From Intrasporangium calvum (lineage in GTDB: Bacteria; Actinomycetota; Actinomycetes; Actinomycetales; Dermatophilaceae): 64,000 nucleotides of DNA. Below, one piece after another: positions 31,144-40,107 of this stretch; position 1 is the stretch's first letter, and the number at the start of each line of letters is the position of its first letter. A model generated the notes under the pieces. It was given only the letters and a program-made list of their open reading frames with translations, ran no database searches and was not told the DNA's origin. Location: contig NZ_JAPFQL010000003.1 in NCBI RefSeq assembly GCF_028446585.1, positions 85,017 to 149,016 of the forward strand. Reading direction: 5' to 3'. The translations under genes and the position numbers were made by a program.

Positions 31144-32126
31144 GACAGCCTCACTCGCGGGTCGACGAACGAGTAGGCGATGTCGACGACGAGGTTGAGC
31201 GTCACGACGAGGACCGCCGTCACCAGAACCGTCCCCATGATGACCGGCAGGTCGTCACGCGCCAGCGCGTCGATGGAGAGCTTGCCGATGCCGTCGATCT
31301 CGAAGATCTTCTCGGTCACGAGAGTCCCCGAGAGGAGCGCCGCCACGTCGAGGCCGAGGATCGTGACGACCGGGCCGATGGCGGCCCGCAGGGCGTGCGA
31401 GCGGACCACGGTCACCTCGTCGAGACCCTTGGACCGTGCAGTTCGCACGTAGTCGGTGGCGAGGGTCTCGATCATCGCGCTCCGCGTGTAGCGTGCGTAG
31501 CCGGCCGAGTAGACCAGGCCGAGCAGCAGGCACGGCGCGATGAGACCTGCCAGGAACCCGGGCAGTCCGTCCGAGAGCGGCATCGCCTGCGGCAGGATCC
31601 CGTGGATCCGGGTCGCGTAGAGGGCGAAGACGAGGGCGACCACGTAGTACGGGATCGCCCCGAAGACCTGCGAGCCACCGATGAGCAGGCGGTCCAGCGC
31701 ACTGCCTCGAGCTCGCGCCGTGATGACACCGACCGTCAGCCCGACGGCGAGGAGGACGACGACGGTGCCGAGGGCCAGCAGCACGGTGGCCGGGAAGCGG
31801 GAGAAGATCTCCTCCGACACGGGGCGCTTCGTGAGGAACGACATCCCCAGGCAGGGCGCACTGCAGTGGACGACGTCCCCGGCGAACTCGAAGTCACGGC
31901 CGACGAAGAGGCCACCGAAGTACTCGGTGAACTGAGCGGCGAGCGGTCGGTCGAGCCCGAGGTTCTCCCGGATCTCGGTGAGACGCTCCGGCGAGCACCG
32001 CTGCTCTGGGCACATCGCCTGCGCGGGGTCGGCCGGGCCGGCGAAGAAGAGGAGGAACGATGCGACGAGCGTGGCCAACAGGACGGTCAGTCCCAGGCCA
32101 ACGCGTCGCAGGACGTACGTGAGCAC
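31140..32126 (-). CDS. Peptide ABC transporter permease (DppB/OppB type)
   Basis: Membrane permease of 328 residues with about six transmembrane helices. It begins MLTYVLRRVGLGLTVLLATL, and the EAA loop reads DYVRTARSKGLDEVTVVRSHALR. The extracytoplasmic loop after helix 1 is long and has two Cys pairs (MCPEQRC near 40, HCSAPC near 90), seen in one actinobacterial DppB subgroup and possibly forming disulphides. GTG at 32126 follows GGAAGGT. It is separated from the binding-protein gene by 107 nt containing tandem repeats and a G+C-rich hairpin. Confidence 0.92.
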   Translation of the reverse strand: MLTYVLRRVGLGLTVLLATLVASFLLFFAGPADPAQAMCPEQRCSPERLTEIRENLGLDRPLAAQFTEYFGGLFVGRDFEFAGDVVHCSAPCLGMSFLTKRPVSEEIFSRFPATVLLALGTVVVLLAVGLTVGVITARARGSALDRLLIGGSQVFGAIPYYVVALVFALYATRIHGILPQAMPLSDGLPGFLAGLIAPCLLLGLVYSAGYARYTRSAMIETLATDYVRTARSKGLDEVTVVRSHALRAAIGPVVTILGLDVAALLSGTLVTEKIFEIDGIGKLSIDALARDDLPVIMGTVLVTAVLVVTLNLVVDIAYSFVDPRVRLS

Positions 32127-32148
32127 GAACTACCTTCCGTGGTCGACG

Positions 32149-32190
32149 GGTGGGGGCCGAAGGGTGGGTGCCGAGAGGTGGGGGCCGAAG
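32149..32190 (+). repeat. Three tandem 14-bp repeats between the binding protein and permease genes
   Basis: Units GGTGGGGGCCGAAG, GGTGGGTGCCGAGA and GGTGGGGGCCGAAG run head to tail. Next to them (32199-32216) is an inverted CCCCC(A)CCCGGGGGTGGG motif. The cluster lies inside the operon just after the binding-protein stop. It may protect or attenuate the mRNA, which would fit the usual excess of binding protein over permease. Confidence 0.6.
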
Positions 32191-32233
32191 GGTCGCTCCG
32201 CCCCCACCCGGGGGTGGGCTGGGTGGGGCAGCC

Positions 32234-33994
32234 CTACGGCTCGATCCAGATCTGGGTCATGATCGGCAGGCCGTGGTGCATGTCGTTGACGACGTTGCGC
32301 ACCTTCGAGCCGAAGACGGCGTTGCCCTTGCTGTACTGGTAAGGGATCGCCGGGAGGTAGTTCTCGAAGAGCCACCTGTCGAACTTCCCCCACTCGGGGC
32401 CCTGGTCGGCGATCGGGAGCTCCTGGATCCGGCTGATCTCCTGGTCGATCTTCTCCTCGGAGATGTTGCCCCAGGACGTCGCGCCCTGCGAGACGGCGTT
32501 GGAGGACACCATGGGCGGGAAGATCGAGTCCGCGGAGGGCCAGTCGTAGCACCAACCGGCCGGGCTCTGGAGCATGTTCACCGGGGCGTCGAGGGTGCCC
32601 GCGAGCTGGCGGCGTTCCTTCGCCGGGACGCCCTTGTCGACGACCCGGAAGCCGGCCAGCTCCAGCTTCTGCTTGCGCACCTGGTTGACGCGCTCGGCGA
32701 CCGCGGAGTCGTTCTCGTAGTAGTAGCTCAGCTCGAACGGCTTGTCCGGGCCGTAGCCGAGGTCCGCGAGCATCTTGCGGGCCTTCTCCGCGTCGCCGTC
32801 GCCGGTGCCGTCGAAGCCGTCGACGCCCTGGTAGTCGACCCACCCGGGCACCTGGGGCGGGACGAACGTCGTTCCCGGCAGGTACGCGTGCGTCGACTGG
32901 CCCCCTGCCTTGCGCACCGAGTCGAACGGGTAGGCCACGGCGATGGCCTTGCGGACCTCGAGGGGGATCTTCCGCGTGTCGAGGTTGAGCGTGTAGACAC
33001 AAGAAGAGGGCCCCTCGACGAACTGGCCCTTCTTGGCCCCCTCGACCTGCTCCACCAGGGAGGAGTCGATGGGGCTCCAGTTGAGCGAGGTCGCATCCAC
33101 ACCGTTGCTCGAGAGGATGGCGGTCTGTGCCTTGACGTCCTCGACGCCGAACTTGAAGTGGTAGCCGTCCAGGTAGTCGTTGCGGGCCGGGTCCGTGGCC
33201 GGCTTCCACTCGGGGTTCCGGTCGAGGACGAGCTCCGAGCCGGGGGTGTACGTCTTGAACTTGTAGGGCCCGGTCGCGAGCGGGTGCAGGGTGTAGTCCT
33301 TCTTCTTGTCCTTCTCCTGCGGGATCGGGGAGAACTGCGGGTAGGCGGCGAAGTAGGGCAGCGACTCGAACCGCTTCTCGAGGTGGATGACGACGGTCTT
33401 GTCGTCCCGGGCCTCGACGCCCTTCCACTTCGGGTCGCCCTGGTAGGGGCCCTCGTAGTTGCTGCCGTCCTTGAAGAACTCCCGCTGGTACGTGGGCGCG
33501 TTCTGGGCGAGGTCCTTGTCGAAGGAGCGCTTGAGCGCGAAGACGACGTCGTGGGCCGTGACCGGTGAGCCGTCCTCGTAGGTGATGCCGTCCTTGAGGG
33601 TGAAGGTCCAGGTCAGGCCGTCCTCCGACACCTGACCGAGGTCCGTGGCGAGATCCGGCACCAGGACCGACTGCCCGTCGCGGTGCGCGTAGGCGGTCAG
33701 CGCCCGGTGGGTCAGGCCGAGGATCGTCAGGGTGTCATTGAAGTACTGATCGCTCGGGTCGAAGTTCGCCGGGGTCGAGAAGTAGGGAACGGTGAGGACG
33801 CCACCGCGCTTGGCGCCGGGGACGTCGGGCGCCGGACCCGTGGCGTCGGGGAACATTCCCGACGTCGCGGTGGCGATCGACGACTTGTCGAACTTCGCCA
33901 CCTCCGTCGACTCCGTCGGGGTGGGCGCCCCGCACGCCGTGATGAATCCGAGCGATACGGCGGCTCCTGCGGCCAGGACTCTGGTCCAGCGCAT
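32234..33994 (-). CDS. Peptide ABC transporter substrate-binding lipoprotein (SBP_bac_5)
   Basis: Extracellular, lipid-anchored receptor of the importer, 586 residues. The signal peptide MRWTRVLAAGAAVSLGFITAC ends in a lipobox with the acylated Cys near residue 21, followed by a Ser/Thr linker. The family-5 domain includes DGLTWTFTLKDGITYEDGSP and VTAHDVVFALKRSFD. ATG at 33994 with GGGAG 7 nt upstream is preferred to the GTG seven codons earlier. The ligand cannot be told from sequence; peptides are inferred from the family. Confidence 0.92.
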   Translation of the reverse strand: MRWTRVLAAGAAVSLGFITACGAPTPTESTEVAKFDKSSIATATSGMFPDATGPAPDVPGAKRGGVLTVPYFSTPANFDPSDQYFNDTLTILGLTHRALTAYAHRDGQSVLVPDLATDLGQVSEDGLTWTFTLKDGITYEDGSPVTAHDVVFALKRSFDKDLAQNAPTYQREFFKDGSNYEGPYQGDPKWKGVEARDDKTVVIHLEKRFESLPYFAAYPQFSPIPQEKDKKKDYTLHPLATGPYKFKTYTPGSELVLDRNPEWKPATDPARNDYLDGYHFKFGVEDVKAQTAILSSNGVDATSLNWSPIDSSLVEQVEGAKKGQFVEGPSSCVYTLNLDTRKIPLEVRKAIAVAYPFDSVRKAGGQSTHAYLPGTTFVPPQVPGWVDYQGVDGFDGTGDGDAEKARKMLADLGYGPDKPFELSYYYENDSAVAERVNQVRKQKLELAGFRVVDKGVPAKERRQLAGTLDAPVNMLQSPAGWCYDWPSADSIFPPMVSSNAVSQGATSWGNISEEKIDQEISRIQELPIADQGPEWGKFDRWLFENYLPAIPYQYSKGNAVFGSKVRNVVNDMHHGLPIMTQIWIEP

Positions 33995-34115
33995 TGATGG
34001 CTCCCTTGCGTTCACGTCCGGCGCCGTGCCGGTGAATGGTGTGGTGGGTCGAGGGGTGGGGGCGAGGGGTGGGCGCGGATGTGGTGGACCGTCTCCGCGC
34101 CGGTGGTGCAGTCGG

Positions 34116-35162
34116 CTAGCACCGCGTCGTGGGGTCGAAGGCGTCCCGGATGGAGTCGCCGAGGAGGGTGAGAGCGAGGACCAGGGCGGAGATGCTGAGC
34201 ACGGGGGGCCAGAGCCACAGCGGGTAGCTCCGGAAGGAGTTCTGCGCGTCAGCGATCGTCCTGCCCCACGTGGCCGTCGGTTCGACGAGACCGGCCCCCA
34301 GGAACGTCAGCGTCGCCTCGGCCGTGATGAAGGCGGGGACGGCGATGGACGCCGAGACGATGATCGGGCCGACGAGGTTGGGCAGGATCTCCCTCGAGAG
34401 GATCTGCCGCGTCGGGACCCCGATGGCCCGGGCTGCCTGGACGAACTCACGCTCGCGCAGGCTCACGACCTCACCACGCACGAGCCGCGCCAGGGCCATC
34501 CACCCGAACGTCACGAGGACGGCCATCACGATCCAGAACCGGATGGTCGAGGTCTGCTCGGCGGTGAGCGACCCGCGTTCGCCGAATCGAAGCTCCACGA
34601 TCGGCACGACGGCGACGATGAGCAGGAGCAGGGGCAGGCTGAGGAAGAAGTCGGTCACCCACGAGATGGCCCGGTCGACCGCCCCGCCGAGGTAGCCAGC
34701 GAGCAGACCGAACGTCACACCGAGGACGGTCGAGAGGGCAGCCGCCGCGAAGCCGATGACGAGGGAGGGGCGCGCGCCGTAGGCCCAGCGTGCGAAGAGG
34801 TCCCGCCCGAGCCCCTTCTCGATGCCGAGCCAGTGGGCCGAGCTCATGCCCTCCGAGGGGAAGCCGTTGAGGTCAAGCAGCTCTGTGTGGGTGGTGTATG
34901 GGTCGGCCCTCGTGCCCGTGACCGGGTCGACGGACTGCAGACTGGTGAGCAGTGGGGCGAAGAGCGCGACGAGGACGAAGAAGAGGATGACCCCCGCGCA
35001 GACGATGGCCACCTTGTCCCGCCGCAGCCGATCCCAGGCGACCTGGCCGGGTGACCGCCCGGACCGACCGGTCGGCGGGGCGAGCGGAGAGTCGTCGCGG
35101 AAGCGGGCCGGCGCCCCCACAGAGGTCTGGGTCAAGGCGTCGGTGGCGCCCGGACTGCTCAA
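34116..35162 (-). CDS. Peptide ABC transporter permease (DppC/OppC type)
   Basis: Second permease of the importer, 348 residues in the preferred form. A Ser/Pro-rich cytoplasmic head is followed by WDRLRRDKVAIVCAGVILFF (first helix), a large external loop, and a membrane domain with the EAA loop EFVQAARAIGVPTRQILSREIL. The frame is open 55 codons further upstream without homology; TTG at 35162 with GGAGAG 8 nt upstream fits best. It is the first gene of the operon, ahead of the binding protein, an unusual order. Confidence 0.85.
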   Translation of the reverse strand: MSSPGATDALTQTSVGAPARFRDDSPLAPPTGRSGRSPGQVAWDRLRRDKVAIVCAGVILFFVLVALFAPLLTSLQSVDPVTGTRADPYTTHTELLDLNGFPSEGMSSAHWLGIEKGLGRDLFARWAYGARPSLVIGFAAAALSTVLGVTFGLLAGYLGGAVDRAISWVTDFFLSLPLLLLIVAVVPIVELRFGERGSLTAEQTSTIRFWIVMAVLVTFGWMALARLVRGEVVSLREREFVQAARAIGVPTRQILSREILPNLVGPIIVSASIAVPAFITAEATLTFLGAGLVEPTATWGRTIADAQNSFRSYPLWLWPPVLSISALVLALTLLGDSIRDAFDPTTRC

Positions 35163-35411
35163 GGGGCTGCTCTCCGTCCTGGGGTGTGAAGGGGATGGAA
35201 CGACGTGCTGCGTGGGAGGGCCGGCTGGACATGCCGGACCAGTGGCACTGCACAACGGGGTGGAGCATGGAGGGCCGCCCGTCGCGGAGCCGACGGTGAC
35301 TCTGCCACAGAGCAGTGCCCCGGTCACGGGTTGCGACGGTCACGAATCACAAATCGTTACCCTGGAGGGCTGCTCGGCTGCAGAATGTCTTGCCCGGGAC
35401 CGGACGGCGGC
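35163..35411. other. 249-bp gap upstream of the peptide-transporter operon
   Basis: Lies between the rarA stop and the first permease gene. It contains an A+T-richer island near 35335-35365 (minus: GTAACGATTTGTGATTCG), where TAACGAT is a possible -10 box. Nothing else could be supported. Confidence 0.4.
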
Positions 35412-36812
35412 TCAGGTCTCCCGTCGCGGGGGCTTGCCCAGCCGGTCCCGCAACCACTCCAGGCGAGCCCGCAGGCGCTCCTCGAAGCCGCGGTCGGTCG
35501 GCAGGTAGTAGTCGGTCCGGCCCTGGAGGTCATCGGGCAGGTACTGCTGCCGCGCGACGCCATCCGGCTGGTCATGAGCGTAGACGTAGCCGTCCCCGTG
35601 CCCGAGCCGTTCCGCGCCGGCGTACCCGCTGCCCCTCAGGTGGGTCGGCACCGCCCCGCCACGGCCGGCTCGGACGTCGGCGATGGCGGCGTTGATCGCG
35701 GCATAGGCAGCATTGGACTTGGGTGCCAGCGCGTTGTGCACCACGGCCTGGGCGAGGATGATCCGCGCCTCGGGCATCCCGATCTGGGCCACCGCATGCA
35801 TCGCGGCGACGGCCGTCTGGAGCGCGGTCGGGTCGGCCATGCCGACGTCCTCGCTCGCCGCGATCACGATCCGGCGGGCGATGAAGCGGGGGTCCTCGCC
35901 GGCCTCGAGCATGCGGGCCAGATAGTGCAGGGCCGCATCGACGTCGCTGCCGCGCATGGACTTGATCAACGCGCTCGCCACGTCGTAGTGCTGGTCGCCG
36001 GCCCGGTCGTAGCGCACAGCCGCATGCGCGATGGCCTGTTCGACGTGTGCCAGCCGGATCGCGACGGGGTCCTCGTCGGTCCGTCCTGCCGGCTCCGCGT
36101 CGAGGGCCACGCCGGCGGCGGCCTCCAACGAGGTGAGGGCCCGGCGCGCGTCGCCACCGGAGGTGCGCACCAGGTGCTCCATGGCGTCGTCGTCGATCGT
36201 GTGTGCCCCGGCGAACCCGCGCTCGTCGAGCAGGGCCGACCGCACCACGTCGCGGACGTCCTCGTCCGACAGGGAGCCCAGGGTGATGAGCACGGACCGG
36301 GACAACAGCGGCGCGATGACGCTGAAGGAGGGGTTCTCGGTGGTCGCGGCGACCAGGATGACGGTGCGGTTCTCGACCCCGGGCAGGAGGGCATCCTGCT
36401 GCGCCTTGGTGAACCGATGGATCTCATCGAGAAACAGGACGGTCTGCCGGCCGTAGAGGTCCCGCTCGCGCACCGCCGTCTCCATGACCGCGCGCACGTC
36501 CTTGACGCCGGCGGTGACCGCTGACAGCTCCACGAAACGCCGGTCCGCGGCCGTGGCGACCAGATGGGCGAGGGTGGTCTTGCCGGTGCCCGGGGGGCCC
36601 CAGATGATCGCCGACAGCGGGCCGGCCGCTCCCCCACTGCCCTCGATGAGGCGTCGCAGCGGGCTGCCCGGCCGGAGCACCGCGCCTTGCCCTCGCACCT
36701 CGTCGAGCGAGCGCGGGCGCATGCGGACCGCGAGCGGAGCACCGCCGGCCGAGAGCGGCCGGTCGTCCCGCTCCGCCGCTGTGGCGGCACCGAAGAGGTC
36801 GTCCGAGGTCAC
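35412..36812 (-). CDS. rarA: Replication-associated recombination protein A (RarA/MgsA AAA+ ATPase)
   Basis: Clamp-loader-like ATPase acting at stalled forks. The 466-residue protein has the N-terminal [14 protein letters not shown], Walker [12 protein letters not shown] at about 72, Walker [23 protein letters not shown], the sensor ATTENPSF and the C-terminal tetramerisation region with [11 protein letters not shown] at 36812 has a TAGCCT box ending 6 nt upstream and no ribosome-binding site, so the transcript may be leaderless. It is divergent from the MMPL gene with only 18 bp between starts. Confidence 0.95.
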   Translation of the reverse strand: MTSDDLFGAATAAERDDRPLSAGGAPLAVRMRPRSLDEVRGQGAVLRPGSPLRRLIEGSGGAAGPLSAIIWGPPGTGKTTLAHLVATAADRRFVELSAVTAGVKDVRAVMETAVRERDLYGRQTVLFLDEIHRFTKAQQDALLPGVENRTVILVAATTENPSFSVIAPLLSRSVLITLGSLSDEDVRDVVRSALLDERGFAGAHTIDDDAMEHLVRTSGGDARRALTSLEAAAGVALDAEPAGRTDEDPVAIRLAHVEQAIAHAAVRYDRAGDQHYDVASALIKSMRGSDVDAALHYLARMLEAGEDPRFIARRIVIAASEDVGMADPTALQTAVAAMHAVAQIGMPEARIILAQAVVHNALAPKSNAAYAAINAAIADVRAGRGGAVPTHLRGSGYAGAERLGHGDGYVYAHDQPDGVARQQYLPDDLQGRTDYYLPTDRGFEERLRARLEWLRDRLGKPPRRET

Positions 36813-36818
36813 TGTGGA

Positions 36819-36824
36819 AGGCTA
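36819..36824 (-). promoter_or_regulatory. Candidate -10 box for a leaderless rarA transcript
   Basis: TAGCCT on the minus strand with a 6-nt gap to GTG at 36812. It lies within the 18-bp space between two divergent start codons, so the MMPL gene promoter must overlap the rarA coding region. Confidence 0.45.
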
Positions 36825-36830
36825 TCTGGC

Positions 36831-39041
36831 GTGTCCGGTCAACCCCTTCCGCAGTTCACCGCGGCCGGCCAGCCAACGACGGTCCTGGCCCGCCTCGGTC
36901 GGGCCACCGGACGCCATCCGCTCTGGTGGGTCCTCGGCTGGCTCCTGGCGGCGCTCACCTCCTTTGCCGTCGCCGTCGGGGGCGTGACGGGCGAGTCCTT
37001 GTTCGAGCGCCTGACCTCCGGTGAGCCCCGGGTGCCCGGCCAGTCGCAGACCGCACGCGAGCTGATCCAGCGCGCCGAGCCGTCGCTGGACAACCTCATG
37101 CTGCAGGTTCGGGGTGCCTCTCTCGACGATCGCCCGTCAGTGGCTGCCGCAGCGGCCGCGACGGGGCGCCTCACCCAGATCCCGGGTGTCGCCGGGGTCC
37201 GGTCGCCGCTGCTGTCGCCCGAAGGCCCCAGCGATCCGGCCGTCCGCCCTCTCGTCGCCGACGGCTCGCCCGAGCAAGGGGCGTTTCTCACGATCGTTGA
37301 CCTGGAGGAGGGGCAGGACGAGGCAGAGCTGTCCGTGACCCGGTCCGCGGTCGAGGACGGGTTCGGTGACGTCGTCGCGGCCCTGCCTGGAGCCACGGGA
37401 TCCGTCGGGAGCTACCACCACGTCCTGAAGGCGATCACCAGCACCATCGAGAGCGATCTGCTGCGCGGCGAGGGCATCGCGCTGCCCCTCACCTTCCTCG
37501 TCATGGTGCTCGTCTTCGGGGGTTTCGTGGCGGCCGGAATGCCGGTCCTGGGCGCCATCGTCTCCATCGGCGGGGCGCTGTTGTCACTCTTCGGCTTCTC
37601 GCACGCCATGGACCTCGACGCCACCGTGGTCAACATCGTGACCCTGCTCGGTCTCGGGCTCTCGATCGACTACGGCCTGCTCACGGTGAACCGGTTCCGC
37701 GAGGAGCTCGCCGTCCGGCCGGGCCAGGACCCGACCAGGGACGACGCGATCTCGGCGGCGGGCCGCACCGTGGCGACCGCCGGCCGGACCGTCCTCTTCT
37801 CCGGGGTCACGGTCGCCATCGCCCTGTCCGGCCTGCTCGTCTTCGAGGCCGAGATCATGCGGGCCATCGGGCTGGCCGGCGTGAGTGTCGTCCTGGTCGC
37901 GATGGTCGTCGCGGTGACGCTCGTGCCCGCCCTGGCCGTCCTCGGCGCGCGGCGCCTGAGCAAGCGGTCGTTCCGTGCCGCGGACGACACGGGCCTGTTC
38001 TCCAGACTCGCGACAGCGGTCCAGCGCCGCCCCTTCAGCGTCATCGCGGGTGGCCTCGTCCTGCTGGCGGCGCTGGCGGCGCCGACCCTCGACCTGCGCC
38101 TCACCGCGTCCGGGACCGAGCTGCTCCCGGTCTCGGCGCCGCAACGGGTGTTCTTCGACACGCTTCGCACCGACTACCCCGACCTGGCCGCTCCCCAGGT
38201 CACGGTGGTGGCCCGCAGCCCGGACACCGCCGAGGTCCGCGACGCCCTCGAGCGCTTCCGCGACCAACCGGGCGTGACCGGTCTCGACGTCCGGCCTCTC
38301 GGCGCCGACTACCAGCTCGCGGGGTTCCGGGTCGCCGGTCCCCCGACCTCGGACGCGGCGCAGGACCTCGTCACGGCCCTGTCCGACCTCGACCCCGGCT
38401 TCGACACCTGGGTCACCGGTCAGGCAGCCGGGCAGATCGACTTCCTCGACTCGATGGCCGAGGGCGCCCCCTGGGCCGTGACGCTCGTCGTCCTCGGCAC
38501 CTTTGTCCTCCTGTTCCTCATGACGGGTTCGGTGGTCATCCCGCTCAAGGCCCTCGTGCTCAACGTCATCTCTCTCGGTGCAGCCCTCGGGGTCGTCGTG
38601 TGGGTGTTCCAGGACGGCAACCTGGAGGGCCCGCTCGGCTTCACGTCGGTGGGTGCCGTGGAGTCGATGGTGCCGTTCCTCGTCCTCGCGTTCGGCTTCG
38701 GCCTCTCGATGGACTACGAGCTCTTCCTGCTATCGCGGATCGTCGAGGAGCACGAAGGAGGCGCGGACAACGATCGCGCGGTGGCGCTCGGCCTCCAGCG
38801 CACGGGCCGGATCATCACATCCGCCGCGCTGCTCATCATCATCGTGTTCGCCGGCTTCATCGCCGGTGACATCCTCATCATCAAGCAGATGGGCGTCGCG
38901 CTCGTGGCCGCCGTCATCATCGATGCGACCGTGGTCCGGATGCTGCTCGTCCCCGCGACGATGACCGTGCTCGGCCGCTGGAACTGGTGGGCGCCCGCCC
39001 CCTTGCGCCGCCTGCACCGCCGCTTTGGCCTGACCCACTGA
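36831..39041 (+). CDS. MMPL-family (RND superfamily) membrane transporter
   Basis: Integral membrane protein of 736 residues in two repeated halves. Each half has one helix, a large extracytoplasmic domain and a five-helix bundle. The proton-relay motifs are present in both: GLSIDYGLLTVNRFREE and GLSMDYELFLLSRIVEE, each with the Asp-Tyr pair of MmpL proteins. Mycobacterial MmpLs export lipids and siderophores; the substrate here is unknown, and simple Micrococcales lack mycolic acids. GTG at 36831 follows GGAAGG. The coding frame extends upstream as a shadow of rarA. Confidence 0.9.
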   Translation: MSGQPLPQFTAAGQPTTVLARLGRATGRHPLWWVLGWLLAALTSFAVAVGGVTGESLFERLTSGEPRVPGQSQTARELIQRAEPSLDNLMLQVRGASLDDRPSVAAAAAATGRLTQIPGVAGVRSPLLSPEGPSDPAVRPLVADGSPEQGAFLTIVDLEEGQDEAELSVTRSAVEDGFGDVVAALPGATGSVGSYHHVLKAITSTIESDLLRGEGIALPLTFLVMVLVFGGFVAAGMPVLGAIVSIGGALLSLFGFSHAMDLDATVVNIVTLLGLGLSIDYGLLTVNRFREELAVRPGQDPTRDDAISAAGRTVATAGRTVLFSGVTVAIALSGLLVFEAEIMRAIGLAGVSVVLVAMVVAVTLVPALAVLGARRLSKRSFRAADDTGLFSRLATAVQRRPFSVIAGGLVLLAALAAPTLDLRLTASGTELLPVSAPQRVFFDTLRTDYPDLAAPQVTVVARSPDTAEVRDALERFRDQPGVTGLDVRPLGADYQLAGFRVAGPPTSDAAQDLVTALSDLDPGFDTWVTGQAAGQIDFLDSMAEGAPWAVTLVVLGTFVLLFLMTGSVVIPLKALVLNVISLGAALGVVVWVFQDGNLEGPLGFTSVGAVESMVPFLVLAFGFGLSMDYELFLLSRIVEEHEGGADNDRAVALGLQRTGRIITSAALLIIIVFAGFIAGDILIIKQMGVALVAAVIIDATVVRMLLVPATMTVLGRWNWWAPAPLRRLHRRFGLTH

Positions 39042-39135
39042 TGGGCCACTGACCACCCACTGGTGCCCTACTGATGCCGGACCTACCCAGCCGCCCACCG
39101 ACCCCGCTCCCACCGAGTTGAAGGATCAGACCCGC

Positions 39136-39954
39136 ATGACCGATGCCACCCGCCGCGCCGGTGCCGTGATCCTCCGCACGCACGCGGACCTGCTCGCGGC
39201 GACCGGCGGTGACGCCTTCGTCCGCTACGACCTGGCGGACCCCCTCGACGGCCCGGGGTGGGCGCTCGGTTCGGCGCTCATCGTCCCTCGCCGGACGCAC
39301 ACCCGGCGTCTCGGGCTCGTCGTCCTCGGCTCCGCCGCGGACGTGGCAGACCTGGCGGCGGAGCTCACCGGGCACGACCACGCCGACAACCCACTCGATG
39401 ACCCGCAGGTCCTGCATGCGACCGTCGAGCGGGCGGCGTTCGAGTCATTCGCTTCGGTGGTCCCCCTCACCGATCCGGGTGGGGACTGGGAGTGGATGTG
39501 CACGCACACGGAGCCTCCCCTCGTCGATGCGGAGGCCCGGGTCCGTCCTCTGGATGAGTCCGACGAGGCCGACATCCGCACGCTGCTCGAGGTGGCCAAC
39601 GCCCGCACCGACGCTCGACCCTTCGAGACCAGGGGCCAACGGTGGGTCGGTGTCCGCGACAGCGCGGGCACCCTCGTGGCGTGCGGCGTCCTCGACCGCA
39701 CGCTGTCCGGCGCGCCGATTCTCGAAGGCATCACGGTCCGTGCCGACCAACGCGGAACCGGGCTCGGTCTCGCGGTCACCGCGGCACTCACCCGTGCCGC
39801 GGTCCGGTCAGACGGCTGCTGCACCCTCGGCATGTACTCCGACAACGACGTCGCCCGTCGGCTCTACCACGGCCTGGGCTACGGCGACGACCACATCTGG
39901 TCGAGCCGACGCCTCGTCCATCGCACCGACCTCCCACGCGGAGCCGCACACTGA
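39136..39954 (+). CDS. GNAT-family N-acetyltransferase
   Basis: Protein of 272 residues. The second half (about 140-255) is a GNAT domain with the acetyl-CoA loop RADQRGTGLGLAVTAALTRAA and the downstream SDNDVARRLYHGLGY. The first half resembles a diverged GNAT-like or FR47-type domain and carries no motif I recognise. The substrate is unknown. ATG at 39136 with AAGGA upstream is chosen over an in-frame TTG at 39118. It is the second plus-strand gene after the MMPL transporter, 94 nt away. Confidence 0.85.
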   Translation: MTDATRRAGAVILRTHADLLAATGGDAFVRYDLADPLDGPGWALGSALIVPRRTHTRRLGLVVLGSAADVADLAAELTGHDHADNPLDDPQVLHATVERAAFESFASVVPLTDPGGDWEWMCTHTEPPLVDAEARVRPLDESDEADIRTLLEVANARTDARPFETRGQRWVGVRDSAGTLVACGVLDRTLSGAPILEGITVRADQRGTGLGLAVTAALTRAAVRSDGCCTLGMYSDNDVARRLYHGLGYGDDHIWSSRRLVHRTDLPRGAAH

Positions 39955-39986
39955 CTCAGCTGCCGCGACGCCGCTCGCACCAAAGA

Positions 39987-40020
39987 CCTGGATGCGTCGC
40001 CTCAACCCGACGCATCCAGG
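39987..40020. terminator. Bidirectional hairpin between the GNAT gene and aspS
   Basis: CCTGGATGCGTCG and CGACGCATCCAGG form a perfect 13-bp stem with an 8-nt loop between two convergent genes. No U-tract on either strand. This is the best terminator candidate for both. Confidence 0.65.
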
Positions 40021-40107
40021 CCAACTGGACACACGACCCCGACGCACCGAGGCCGGGCCGACGCTTCCACGCCAGTGCGACGCGGGGACCTCGACCCGAT
40101 CGCGGGC

